A DNA stretch of 64,000 nt, taken from Mycteria americana. Its lineage: Eukaryota > Chordata > Aves > Ciconiiformes > Ciconiidae. The DNA lies in NCBI RefSeq assembly GCF_035582795.1, contig NC_134367.1:50251562-50315561 (forward strand), written 5' to 3'. Position 1 is the stretch's first letter; the number at the start of each line of letters is the position of its first letter. This document shows, one piece after another, positions 1 to 11,460 of the stretch. Made by a program: the position numbers and the translations under genes. The notes under the pieces were generated by a model. That model made no database searches, was not told the origin of the DNA, and saw nothing but the letters and a program-made list of their open reading frames with translations.

Positions 1-1289
1 CTGCAAAAACCACTTTACCAGTCCAAGAGAAAGCATCAGTGTTATTTCCTTATTCTGAGCTATAGGAATTCACATCCTCATTTTATCTATAGACACTTTA
101 AGATCTCACACACACACAGAGCATACATCCTTCCCATTCTCCTTTTGAGTTTATAGTCTACAGATGCACTTCTGTCGCTGGGCCACTTTAGCTTAGGAAT
201 CAGCACATTTGTATTCAAAGCTGAGGACAGGTATCCCAAGGAGAGGAAAAAGGCACTAGTCAGGTCTTGCCTCTGCGACAAGCTGCTGGACGACCTCCAG
301 AAAGTCACTTGTGATCTTTGGCTCTTTTACCTATAAAATAAAGAGGATATTACTTCTTTTCTCTTACCTCTGAAAAAATCTTGAGCTTGGGCACCTTCTT
401 GTATATGCCTCAGTGCTCTCTTTGGAGCCGGAGATCTGCTACAACCTCCCTTGACCACCCATGTCAGGATTACTCAGAATTTTACGCATAGGGCCCCATG
501 TCATTATAAAGTGCAGGACAGTTGGCATAGTCTGTAGCAAGGTTTTTGGGGTTTTTTTTTGCTCAGAGGATATAACTCCCTTGCAGTGGGTACAAGAACC
601 TGGCTCTCATGTGTCTGTCCTTGCTACGGCTTATAGGTAATTCTCTAACTGCATCTCCTAATTGAAAAAAGAAGGCTTGGCTCAAGCCTGTAATGACTCA
701 GGTCAGTCTGTTATGTCAGAACATAGCACTTGCCTCAAAAGTTGTCTTGCTCTCTATATGCAGCTGTGCTCAAGCCTGACAGTGTGTTGCTTAAAAAATA
801 CCTCTTTCTCTTTATGACTCAGAGGTGAATAGCGCAGGCCATTTCTATGGATCTTACCTGCAGTTTCAGATGCCTTTCATCATCAATGCTAAATTCCTTC
901 AAGTATGGCTAGGGGCACTTTCCACTGGTCAAAAATTAAAGCTGTGCTGCATTGCCAAAAGGAGCTAACAGGACCAGAAGCAGAGGCATGACTTTGCAGC
1001 CCAGTGGCTGTAGCAGTCAGGTGGAACAAAGCTGTCTTGACTTCTGGTCCCTGCTTCCAGGCTTCTGTAGTTTGCCCAGTACCTATAATTCACCCAGCTG
1101 ATGTAGAATAAAAAATCACATCAGTCCTGTACCTAGTTCCACTTGGAATAAGTACTGAGGCTCACCTGGAGCTGCTATGGAGTGGAAACCTCTTCTTCTA
1201 CCTGCAAGTCTGGTGTTGTAGTACAGCCTTACTGCCTTGCATATATAAAGCCAGAGCTCCTTCAGTACCTGGATGGTTGTGTAAGATAA
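1..1289. other. Unique non-coding DNA with a short CA repeat
   Basis: No supported gene. The only structure I see is a (CA)6 microsatellite at about 107-118. Open frames here are short and have no recognisable protein features. A minus-strand donor-like site (CTCCAG/GTGAGC read from about 1168 leftwards) exists, but no convincing coding exon is attached to it. Confidence 0.6.
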
Positions 1290-1546
1290 GGGCAATAATT
1301 ACATACTGCACGCTTGTAACTCTTTTCATGGACAGCTTACGAAACTCCTTAAAAACATCCATCCATTCTCACAACGTGCCTGGGAGGTAGATAAGGTTTA
1401 TTATGCACACAAGCCATTATTTATTGTGAACCAGGAGACAGTACTCTATTGCTGGTACACCAAAGATAAACGACTTGCCCAGGCAGAGCCTGGAAGGGAA
1501 CTGAGGGTTGCTCCAAACCATGTGTTTCAATCCTTAGGCCAAAGCA
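1290..1546 (+). repeat. Ancient MIR-like SINE remnant
   Basis: The order of short matches follows the tRNA-derived MIR SINE found across amniotes: a block resembling its 'CTCACAACnnCCTnnGAGGTAG' section at about 1367-1391, then GTTTATTATGCAC, then an 'ACTTGCCCAGG' block at about 1471-1481, then a GGCTCCA-like and CTTAGGCC-like 3' section ending near 1545. The copy is strongly diverged, as expected for a family active before birds and mammals split. The match is from memory of the family, not an alignment, so the boundaries are approximate. Confidence 0.5.
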
Positions 1547-3049
1547 GTGCTTTCAAAGTTATTTAACCTGGCAAAAGTTAAAGCGCTGGCTTATGGCACT
1601 GTGATAAATCTTGGACTCCTGGTTTACCACGGTGCGGATGAGCATGGAAGAGGAGCCTCGAGAAGGGCTGATAAGGCTGTCAGTGCTCTCCCAGCCGCTC
1701 TCCGGTGCCTGTGTGGTTCGGCTGCCGCCCCCCCGGGAGGAGCACTGCTTCTAGACCGCGTGATGAGTCAAGGTATTGTGGCTGAGACTGCAAGCATTGG
1801 CTCTGTCACCAAGCAGACAGACAGACATTCAAAGAAACCACAGCCCTCTGGTTTCTTTGCCCTTGTTTGCTTAATCGAATTTGGGTTGTGTGCGCGCATA
1901 CGCATTTTTTCGCCCACAGCACAAACAAATACTGCTCAACACCTGAGGGTGGCTGGCTCTCAGAAGTGCCCCTGGAAAGGTGACTCAGGGGAGGAGTAGC
2001 GGGAGGCTCCTATGGCATTCATCCTAACACGGGAAAGAGCATTCCCTCTTACTGTAAGTGATCTAATTATATTACTGTAAATCTCACTCTCACATTTTCA
2101 GCTACCTCCGCATCAGCTCGCAGGCTGCACTTATGTAATTGTGGAAAACTTTCTACCAAGCAGAAGATTCCTGCTGCATGCCACGTTGTTTGCAGAAGAC
2201 TTGTATGTGTGCGTGGGCGGGGAAGGGAGACTGCGGTGCAGGAGACTGAAAGTGGTACCTTTTCTAAAGGTCACGAGTACATGAATTTGTGCATTAAATT
2301 GCACTGTGGGCCTATAAACTGCAAAGGAAATGAGCAGTCTAAGAAAGGCATGTTGTTTTCTTCAGTGGGATAAATCCCATTTAGACAAATAGGCCAAGTT
2401 TTTTATTCCTAATGTTTCAATTAAACACAATATTCCCTTCTTTTTTCTTGTCCTCGGTCTCACCTGCTGCCACTGATCTCATCATTAGGCAGCTGATAGA
2501 GTCCTGGCTACATTTCAGGGGTCCTCTACCTGTATCCCCTATAGGTGCTCCCCAAAAGTCAGCTCATCTCACACTGACCCCTGTTAACATGACAAGAGGA
2601 CCCAGGACTTAGGTCGGGAGCATCTTATAAAAGAGGGCCCAGGTGATGAGCTGGGAGCAGTAGGCACTTGGGGAATAAAAGGTGTTCCACGGCTGTGTCA
2701 GTTAGTATTGCTGTAGCCAGCTGGGCCAGGACTCGTTAAGTGGGCGTGCGTGGAAGCGACTTTTCCATTGGGGCCTAACGAGGGAGAGGGTAATCACTCT
2801 GCTTGGGAACAGAGGGAAGGGAGGAGGGCACCTTCTGCAAGCCCTGCTCTCACTGCAGCTCACAGATGTCACTGGGAAACAGCAGCGGCACAGAGGGATG
2901 CAGCTGTGTGTGCCAGCGCTTGCAGAGCAGCTGAGGAGTGTCTCAGAGAGGCAGAATTACCAAGGACACAGTCAAAGCAGCACCGTGAGCGTGTCCTGAG
3001 AAAATCTGAGAGAGTGCCTGGGGCAAAACGCTGACTGGAAAAGAAACCT
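1547..3049. other. Unique DNA, GC-rich patch near 1.63-1.76 kb
   Basis: No supported gene. The 150-codon frame at 1547-1999 starts inside the MIR remnant and shows no domain. It crosses a small GC-rich patch (about 1630-1765) with several CpGs and an AP-1-like TGAGTCA at about 1764. An acceptor-like CATTTTCAG lies at 2093-2101, followed by 60 open codons ending at TGA 2282-2284. I do not recognise the product and treat it only as an observation. Confidence 0.5.
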
Positions 3050-3260
3050 GAATGGCAGGAGAAGACTCTGGGCATGTCTACGCAGCCCGGTGCCCCTGGC
3101 TGGTGCCATTCCACCTGCGCGCCAAGCCAGCCCGGGAGGAGAGCCCGAGCTTGTCTGTGCCGCCCCTCAGAAGATGCTATTGCGCTCAGCTGGCCGCGGT
3201 CCAGCCGCCTTGGAGCCTGTGCGGAGCAGCCTGTCCACATCTGATCGAAGGCATGTCTAT
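3050..3260. other. Short CpG-containing GC-rich patch
   Basis: The base composition rises sharply against the AT-rich surroundings, with GCGCGCC-, CCGCGG- and CCCGGG-like runs at about 3115-3210. All three forward frames are fairly open because of the composition, so the overlapping ORFs here on both strands are not evidence of a gene. Two similar short phrases, GGCATGTCTA(C/T), stand near 3072 and 3251, so the patch could be an old repeat. It is too short to call a CpG island. Confidence 0.35.
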
Positions 3261-5859
3261 ACAGCCTCTGAGATGCTTCCTTTTTTTTGTTATTTTTATT
3301 TTTGTTCCTGCTCTGTTCAGAGAAAAAAATTTTAAAAAAAGCACATTTCTTGTAAATAAGGTAGAACATCTCAAGCAACTGACACCACTATCTTCTTCAT
3401 TGAACTGCGGCAGCCCACTGGGGCTGTGCATTTGACATCGATGGTTGAGTCAGAAGGGACAATGTTATTGGAAAAATATAGTTTCTAACAGAGCCCAGAA
3501 CTTGATCTATTGTCTAGGAATCCAAATGGCAATAGGCCATATATAAAAGGGAGGGAAAGGGTCACTCTAGCCCATTCTTCTAAATCAAAACCAAGCAAAG
3601 TAAGAAAAAAAATTGCAGAAGGTCAACTGAGGAACTAACACCCGAGTCCAGGAAGTTGTCAGACAAAGCAACTGCAATTTATATGGACCCCTTGCTGCTT
3701 GCTAGGATTACGTCTCTACACTTGCACCTCTGAACAACGTCCACATTCGGATTCTAGCTAAACTAAGGAGGGATGAAGAAGTGCTTTTCTGAGGTAGGCA
3801 CGAAATGGAAGTATAAACAGCAAATTTGTGCCCATGCCCTGCCACAGGAAGAGGAAATATGAGGACGTAGTGACAGCATGAGCAAGAAGATGCTGAAAGC
3901 AACCTGAAAGGGCCAGGGAGTGTGTGTTTAAGGTCTGAGTAAAACTTTTTTCCTGTAGTTTTTATTGTCTCTATAAATGTGTGATGAAGACAGAACCTCA
4001 CATTATGCTCTTTAAAAACTGTGACGCAGTTCATACTATAAAGAAGTGAGTTTTCTGTAACTACGATAGTTGATTATTTCATCCTGTGAATACTTCCTAA
4101 AAGGACATACACACATAAACTTTCTATGAATTGACGTACTGGATTTATATGTACACATGGATATTCCAATTCATCCATCAATACACACACTTTGGATTTG
4201 ATCTGTTTTCTTACAATTTATTGTACACACATGAAAATGAAAGGCCAAATAATGTAGATGTAACTAGGGCCCAGTCCTGCTTCAGTTGAGTTGAATGATA
4301 ACATTCTTGGCTTTTGCCTTCATAACCTTTAAGGACTAGCTATGCTCAGGATACCTTACACTAGCTGAAGATCTAGTGTTACTCCCTTAAGAAAGAATAA
4401 TACTTTGCTGATCACAGTCAAGATTTGCTTCTTTTCTTTTCCAAGGTACATATGACAGAATTCACCACCTCTGCATCTGCAAATGACACAGCCTAGGTAG
4501 GTCTGAAGAAGTGGGTATGTTTGATGTTGTCCGATGTTCTTTTCTCCCACATCAAAATCCCATCTGTTGGCGTCAGGTGAGTAACTGGAAATCTCAGCCT
4601 TAATTTAAGAATTAAGTTTCTGGGTTTTAAGGCTGCAGAGATGTCTTCAGAACATGAAACGAAAACATTCAAAGGTCCAAAGGCAGTAAAAAAGGACCTG
4701 ACATTCATCATTTTTTAGGACCCTGAAGTTTTAAGCCACTCCCGTGATTTTGGAGGACTAACTTGGCAGGCCTGGAAGTTGTTGACTTGTACTGGGCAAG
4801 CGGGAGCGGTGGAAGGAGTGGCCGTTCCTCATGATGACGGCATCTCCTCTCTCGGGGCATTGGACATGCCTGTTCTGCCCACAAGGTGCTGGCGATACGT
4901 CTCTACCAAGGCCAAGTTCCTAGATTCCTATGAGTCATCCTACTCTCTTATTAAGGAGGAAGATATTTTTAGAAATTTAACAGGATCAAACAAATAGTGC
5001 TACTCTTTGTTTTAGATCCACGATATGCTCTAACATCTTTGATCCCTTAGTTTTTCAACCCCCTTTTAAATGTGCAAATGTGGTGTAGGTTAGCACACAG
5101 TTCTGGATTATTTAACTGGTCAAGGTATGGAGTATAGCTAGAAAAGTATAAATATAAGCAGATCTCTGTAAGGTGTTATTTCAGAGCTAAGCACAGATAA
5201 CAAACTGAGTGTTTAATCCTTTTATTAATTTGTGACAGACCTATGTGCTGTGTGTGATTTACCAGACTTAGTACATCAAATGATTAAAATAAAATGAGCG
5301 CACTAAGGAAATACCAGCAACACAAAATATTTAATTATCACCTAAGAAAAATTAGACCTGGTTTAATTAAGCACATTCTAATTGAATTGGGATGAACTTA
5401 AAGGTAAGTTTAATTTTCTAGCTGAAGCAGGGTCACGTTTAAAAACTTTACTCAAAATATATTAATATCTACTACTTATCTTCATTTCAGAGTTAACAAG
5501 CATGAAATCTGACTGGTTAAAAATCTGTACAAGAATACGATGACAAATCACAATCAGCTGTCACATTTGCCTGTTTTATGTCTTCATTGTTCACTATCTG
5601 TGGACATTTATTCAAGCTAAGTGTTGTTTGTATGAATGTTGGTTTTCATTTAACTGAGAAAATTGCTAGGATCCAATAACCATCTAAGCACTTGTTGCAA
5701 AGATTGATGGATAAAATGCATCTCCAGTATATTCACTACTATAATATAGCCCTAAGTAATGCTGTGAAAGCACAAGAAATTTCCATTTCCAAAGGAGTTC
5801 TAGGAAATTAACATTTACTTTGCTCTGAATCAGAATGAAAACAAATGAATTGCTGTGAC
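3261..5859. other. AT-rich unique DNA, no gene seen
   Basis: I see no supported gene, RNA gene or recognisable mobile element. The 5230-5520 part is AT-rich with several TTAATTAA/TAATTG homeodomain-type words. That could mark a conserved enhancer, but the words are also expected by chance at this composition. Confidence 0.5.
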
Positions 5860-6148
5860 TGAAAAAAATCCTTCTATCACAATACTTTTCTTTCTGTGAT
5901 AGAAAGCAAATTACAGTTTGAAACTAAAAGTAGCTTTGAAAAAACACCTCCTTCCCCTTAGCTTCCATTCCAAAAGTGTTGAAATGGAATATTTTGACCT
6001 TTTCACAATACTTCTTCCCAATTTTTTTCCCCAAAACAAAAGGTTGTGAAAAGCAACATGCCTCAGAGAGCAGTTTTGGTTTGACAAAATGGCATTTTCT
6101 GATGGAAAAAAAGCATTCCATTGGAAAAATTTTTAACCAGCTCTAGCA
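5860..6148 (+). repeat. Decayed AT-rich interspersed repeat
   Basis: The stretch is built of runs of the TTTTGAAATGGAA / GACAAAATGGCATTTT / GGAAAAATTTTT kind and ends in AACCAGCTCTAG, a terminal phrase I associate with an old interspersed repeat of reptile and bird genomes. I cannot name the family. A 10-bp perfect hairpin (TTCTATCACA at 5872-5881 with TGTGATAGAA at 5895-5904) lies at its start. Similar but weaker stretches occur at 30655-30850 (opposite orientation) and 32090-32380. Confidence 0.35.
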
Positions 6149-6667
6149 ATAACTCTGGATTTCACACTCTGGGCTAAATTCACAACCCTTCACCCTCTGA
6201 AATTAACTGGAACACTTGAGAAGTAAGGAACTAATCAGGGGAAAGAAGCACCCTCCCAGTATGGTTTGGAGACGACAGGGGGGCCTACTGGAACGGATCC
6301 GCACAGGCAGGCTGCTATACGGGTTCCCATGGTGTCTGCTCCCACCAGCCCAATTACAGGATCAGAGGCAGATTTGTAAGAGTCTGATTTTTTTTTTTTC
6401 TGAGGAAATAGCTTCATTTTGTTTTGTTTCTTGCTGTTCTTGGCATGAAATTCATGTTTTATTGGTATGAAATACAAGTCTGTTTTGACACTTGCAGAGA
6501 CAACGCAGACAGAGAGAAACATCTTTCTAGCTATAAACTGAAGTTTGTATGCCTTGTAAATAGTTTTTTATTGCTCATATAGTAGAAAAGAAAAAAAGAA
6601 AATTTGCTACAAAAACAGATAAGTTATCTATGTCTTGCTGCGTACTTTCCTCTTTCTTTCAAAACAG
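6149..6667. other. Unique DNA leading to a candidate exon
   Basis: No gene supported. The last 20 bases (about 6648-6667) are pyrimidine-rich and end in CAG, forming a plausible splice acceptor for the next segment. Confidence 0.5.
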
Positions 6668-6791
6668 GAACCTGGTTCACCGAGACCATCTGATCCTTTC
6701 GCGTACTTCAGCCCATGAAGCAATAAGCAACTCCCTGAAATCTGAGTACAGCTTCAGTGCACAGCTGTGAAGTTGCCTCCCATTACGTTAG
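6668..6791 (+). other. Candidate non-coding or terminal exon
   Basis: This 124-nt segment is bounded by an acceptor-like CTTTCTTTCAAAACAG (ending 6667) and a donor-like TTAG/GTAAGA (from 6792). Two frames are closed early by stops. The third stays open for about 33 codons and stops at TGA just before the end, so if transcribed it would more likely be a non-coding or last-coding exon than an internal coding one. No protein family is recognised. Splice-like pairs this close together do occur by chance in 64 kb, so this is weak. Confidence 0.2.
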
Positions 6792-7504
6792 GTAAGAAGT
6801 TGCTTCTCCCCGAGCCTGCTGTAGAGACAAGATGGTCTTGGTATCTCCGTGGCCTGAAGTGGCTTAGAACTGTTGGGCTAATAAAAAGAGTCTGGAGGTT
6901 TGGTCTGTGCTGTTGGAAAGCCATTGGCCCTACTTTAAGTTACTTTTGATCTACCGTAAGAGCTAAAACGTACAGGGCTGAAGCCAGCACATTTTTGTCT
7001 TGAAAGAGACACAGATCTCTTATCTGCATGTTGCTCCCATATCTAATACAGCATAAATGCAACTTTCATCCTATAAGGACTTGAGGCTAAAGCAGGCAGG
7101 AAACAATGTTTTCTCTCTCTCAAAACTTTTAAAGACTTTTTTTCAATAAATCTGTACCTCATTAAGATGAATCAAAAGCCTTTAAGCCCTTTTCTCACAC
7201 ACAGAGTGAAGACTTAGCACCCGAGACATAGGAGATGTAGAAGCCTCAAGAAGGACAAAACAGCTACATCTGTACCCAAGAGTGGAGCAGTGCTGGGGTT
7301 CTCTCCAGCTCTGTGGCACCTTCTTGGCCAGGGCCACCCTGTTGCATGCTCCCAGCCCCTGGAGCAGGCGCTGAGGTACTTGGGCTATGACCCATGCTGA
7401 CTCCTGAGCCATGCTAGCAGGCCCGGGCTAAAACTGTGCCAGGGACCTTCCTAACAGTTTCAGAGCATGACCATGTCCCAGCACCCAAGTCCATGGCACT
7501 GACA
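6792..7504. other. Unique DNA, no gene seen
   Basis: Nothing supported. A minus-strand 76-codon frame at 7182-7412 has no recognisable domain. Confidence 0.55.
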
Positions 7505-7640
7505 CTATAATTTACTAGTATAGTCATACTGGATCAGTCTAGGGACTAAAATCTCCCACCTAAGCACTCTGTCTCCAGACTATTAGTGCTTCTGCTTTAA
7601 GTCATATTTTAGGACTGTTGATAACATTGTCTGATCCAGA
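7505..7640. repeat. Possible ancient L3/CR1-like LINE fragment
   Basis: A phrase CATACTGGATCAG at about 7527-7539, followed by CTCTGTCTCCAGAC at about 7568-7581 and AGTGCTTCTGC, runs in the order of a much-repeated amniote LINE 3' region (there: CATACTGGATCAGACCA, then ATCCTGTCTCC, then CCAGATGCTT). The copy is heavily diverged, and orientation and ends are uncertain. Confidence 0.35.
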
Positions 7641-10600
7641 GTTATAAGAGGATGACACTTTGTGCCATGTCATATTGAGGGCTCCGCATACAGCCACCTA
7701 TCACTATTTAGGATAATGGGAGGCAGAATTTTACCTAGGCAATGGAAAATCTTGTATGGGCAACATGGGATGGAGTGGAAAACCAGCTGGCTATGTGTAA
7801 TTAGCTCAGGTCAGCCAGGTCAGTTCCAGCCCTGCTGAATCCAGGTAGCTTACTGTAATGTAATTTAAGTATTACTGCAGTGGACTCACTTGTCCTTTAG
7901 GTTATGGGAGAGCTTTTTAACTTGGTATATAGCTGCTCTGTGTATTCATGACAAGTAGTCATTAGAGACAAGCTTTTAAGAGTATTTTTTCAAAGCTGGA
8001 GATCCGTAAATACTCATTTCATTGTGAAACTGAAAGGGAAGCTTGCAGAACTTCACACTTGACCTACACGTCATGGATTTACCTTCTTTCTCATCAAAAG
8101 GGTATGGGCGAATTGTCTTCTCTTCCCAGAAAATTGTGGTACAGTTTTGTCTCCTCTCCAACGTGCAAGACAATGAACCTTATCCTTGCCTATAACGGGG
8201 AGTACCTCTGGAAATGCCATCTGGTGCTCTTGAACTTTTTAGCTCTTGGTCAGGTTTACCCTGATGAAATCCTCTGGCATCTTCCTGAGGCTTTTCTGCT
8301 TCCCTGCCAAACGTTAATTGGTACCTGTTCCTGTACATTTTAATACTCTCTCCCACAGCTGTAGTGATTAGCCTCAAGCATCTTTCCTAGCTTCCAGCCC
8401 TTAATATAAGACTTTGACATTCCTTCAGAAACCTGCCTGGGACCTTTCTTCTGAGGCCATGTGACCTGGTTGTCTCCCTTGCTGCTAAATATTTCACTTG
8501 TAAGGGCATGCGTTGCTATATGGTCCTGCAGGTCTGGAAATGAGCTCACTGGGAGCCCAATGTTCACCTAACTTTCTGTTTTTCAGAAAAGCTGTCCCTC
8601 TCTGGTCTATGGGAAGCAACCCTGGCTGATGTATAAGCACCTGTCTCATGCAAAATGGTCTGTGGCCAAATCTGTGTACATATCCCCCAGTCTTCAGAAG
8701 GAATATAACCGCATCGTCCATCATTTCTCCCTCTCCAATGGCATGTAGAGAAGACAAGTAATTTAAAGCTTTATCAACCTGAAAGTGGATGCCAAGTGGA
8801 TGGCTAAACTGTTTACTGCCCTTGCAAAGCATAGTCTCTCCCTGTAAATTTTGGGTTGCAGTCTTAAACAAAAACCCCCAGTCTGCAATGATGAGAATGT
8901 GTATACATGTTATTTAACCATATTTTAATACATTTTATTTGCACAAGTCATGAGATTATTGTCTGATGAGTTTAGAAGCTGAGCATTATCTCTTCGAAGA
9001 CTGTTTGTGCTTGCTCAAGCATGTGAACCTGAGCCAACAATCTGAGGTTCAGGCAATGCTAGTAAAAACTGTACTTTGCTGGATGTCAGTGATTCAATCC
9101 CAAAATATGAAGCATGATAAACTGAGAGGAAAAATAAGTAAAACACCTCTCAAGTGGAAACCACATTTAAGAAGAGACATCTCAGCACCAGCTTTAAATA
9201 TTTGCTTATTTGTATCTCAGACACCCAGGCTGGATTTAGCCCTTTCAATGGAGCAGAAGCCTTTATCGTATGGCCATTTCCCAGCATTTCAGTGGAACAT
9301 CACGTCTCTCTAGAGCCTTGAGTGAAAGGTCTTGGCCTCCAACTGCAACCTCAGCTTCATGGATTGTTCCTCCAGCACTGACATGGGCTGGCATGTTGAC
9401 TCAGGAGTGAGCAGCTCCTTACTGCAGTAGTGGTGCTCACTAGCATAATTGAGAAGGAGATTCACTACTGTCATCACCAAGGACTTGTTTATGCTTAAAA
9501 ACTGGCAGAAGTGTAATTAGATTTACTTGAAGCCAGTCTATTTACATCACTATGAAACTTCGTTTATGCACCGTTCAGAATGGCTGAAACCTGAGTTACA
9601 TCGATTTACCTTAACTGTGATTGCAATATAAATAAGCTTGAATACTGATTTAGCTATTACTGGTACTTCTATCTTGTGGTACATCAGGATAAAAGTACTC
9701 ACTCTAGTGTGACTGCTTCCTTCCTCAGAAAGTCATATCTCCTACATTGCTGATGTTTTCAAACTCAAAAATAACCTTTCTCTTACATTAACGTGGGAGA
9801 TACTTGTGATCTGTTCTTTTGAGATTTTACCGGTGTATCAAGATGCAAAAAAGGGCCACGATATTTCAGTTAAGAAACGGTGATAGATGAATGAGTATTT
9901 TACAAGTCTTAGTATAGCTGAGTGATAAAGCTCTTCCAGAGACAGAGGAGGTTTTATTTCAGTAGCACATCAAGCAACAGGAATTCCTTTTGCTGAATTC
10001 TTTATGGGCATGATCCAGCTATGCTTCATTTGATGGATTTCGTGATTCCTTTGTTCTGCTTTGTAGGAAAGTGTTTCTTAATATATGTGGTGTTTAAAGT
10101 GTATCCATGTGGAACAAATACATAAGTCTTGTGAAGAAGTGTCATTGGATTCATTCATGAGACAGTACTGGCACTTGTGGTCTGTAAATATAGTATTGCT
10201 GTTATATTTATTTTAGAGGTGAATCGGTCAAAAATTAAACACAGAAAATCACAGCTACTGGGGCCTGTTTCACTTGTTGTTCTTTTAACTTGTCTGGGAA
10301 AGGGCATCCATGTAACGCACAGCTTCAAGCCCCGGCAAGCTGGAATGCAAAGGTTCTGATGTAAAATAAGAGATGGAAACATGGGATAGGGGATTTCCTG
10401 AGCTGTTCTTGGTGCATCCTTGCTGTTAAGCAATCTTGTTCTTCCTCTATCCCTCCCTCTCTTTCATATACACCCCCCCGCTACATTTTTGGTCCCTTTT
10501 ACCACCCCTCAAGAGAGAAAGGCACAGGCCCTAAGAGCAAAATCACAAAAGCAACATGATGTGAGTTTTAAAAATATCTGGCCTTTATATCTGGACTGGG

Positions 10601-11139
10601 TTTTGCCATCCGAGGAATAGGTCTAACTTGTTTGAAACCTCATGGGAAAGGTGACATGCAAGATGGACACAGGACTTTCTGTCACGTTGTAAAAACCCCA
10701 TCGTATTTTGAGTCACAGAATAGACAGGGTGCATGCATTCCTCCGCGACTCGAAGCTACATGTCTGAAAGTGAATTATATTTGCTTATCATTCATGCATG
10801 ATTGTGTTCTTTTTCGATGGCCAGGTTTTTGCTTCCTGGAAAGCACTTTTCATTTTCAGTGATCTGCAAGAAATTGTTCTTTCTCCAGGCAATGCTGACA
10901 TCACACCACTCCTCCATCAGATTGCTCTGGGCATGGTTCTGTGTGTTTTTCCCAAGTGCGCCATAAGGGCCCAACCCTATATTCCCAGACACCCAAACTG
11001 CAACTGACTCACTGATGTTCTAGATATTCAGAGTGTGCAAGAGGGGACCCAAAGCAAGAGGTCAGTCTCTACTGAACTTTCTCCCTCATTATTAGGATTT
11101 TAGTGCAGTCTAAGACCATACTAAAAATATTGTTAACAC
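7641..11139. other. Unique DNA, no gene supported
   Basis: The largest frame is a minus-strand one of 125 codons at 8494-8871. It reads somewhat like protein but matches no family I know, and a frame of this length is expected by chance in a window this size. No RNA gene or clear repeat was seen. Confidence 0.5.
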
Positions 11140-11460
11140 TGTATTTCTGCCTTTCCTCCTTTTCTAGTCTTCAGTGCCTTGGGTCTTCTGTCTTGCTACC
11201 CCTGCTTCTTCCTCCTCACTCTGTTTTTCTGATTTTGGGGTTTTGCCCTGTTGATTTTTCTATTTTTGTCTGCTTTCTGTCTTTTGTTTCTTCAATTTGT
11301 CTAACTAACTCATGCTTCTCTTTTACTTCCCTTACCTCTCTCCTTTTTTTCCTAAGCTCAGGACACTTTTTCATTCTTCTTTGTTTACAGTCATCCCGGT
11401 TTTTTCACCCTCTTCTTGTTTGTTTCTTCATTTTGCTATTTCTACTGTGGTTGATAGAGC
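11140..11460 (+). repeat. Pyrimidine-rich low-complexity tract
   Basis: About 320 bases dominated by C and T on the + strand, mixing CTTCTTCCTCCT, TTTTTCTATTTTTGTC and TCTTTTACTTCCC runs. The composition alone gives a 124-codon frame (11103-11477) whose translation is nearly all Leu, Phe, Ser and Cys. That mimics a membrane protein but is a composition artefact. Such tracts can form triplex DNA or derive from an old polypyrimidine insertion. Confidence 0.55.

Noticed and set aside
1547..1999. 150-codon + strand frame
   Set aside because: Begins inside a MIR-like SINE and crosses a GC-rich patch; no recognisable protein features.
8494..8871. 125-codon minus frame that reads somewhat like protein
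   Set aside because: I could match it to no family; frames of this length are expected several times in 64 kb at this composition.
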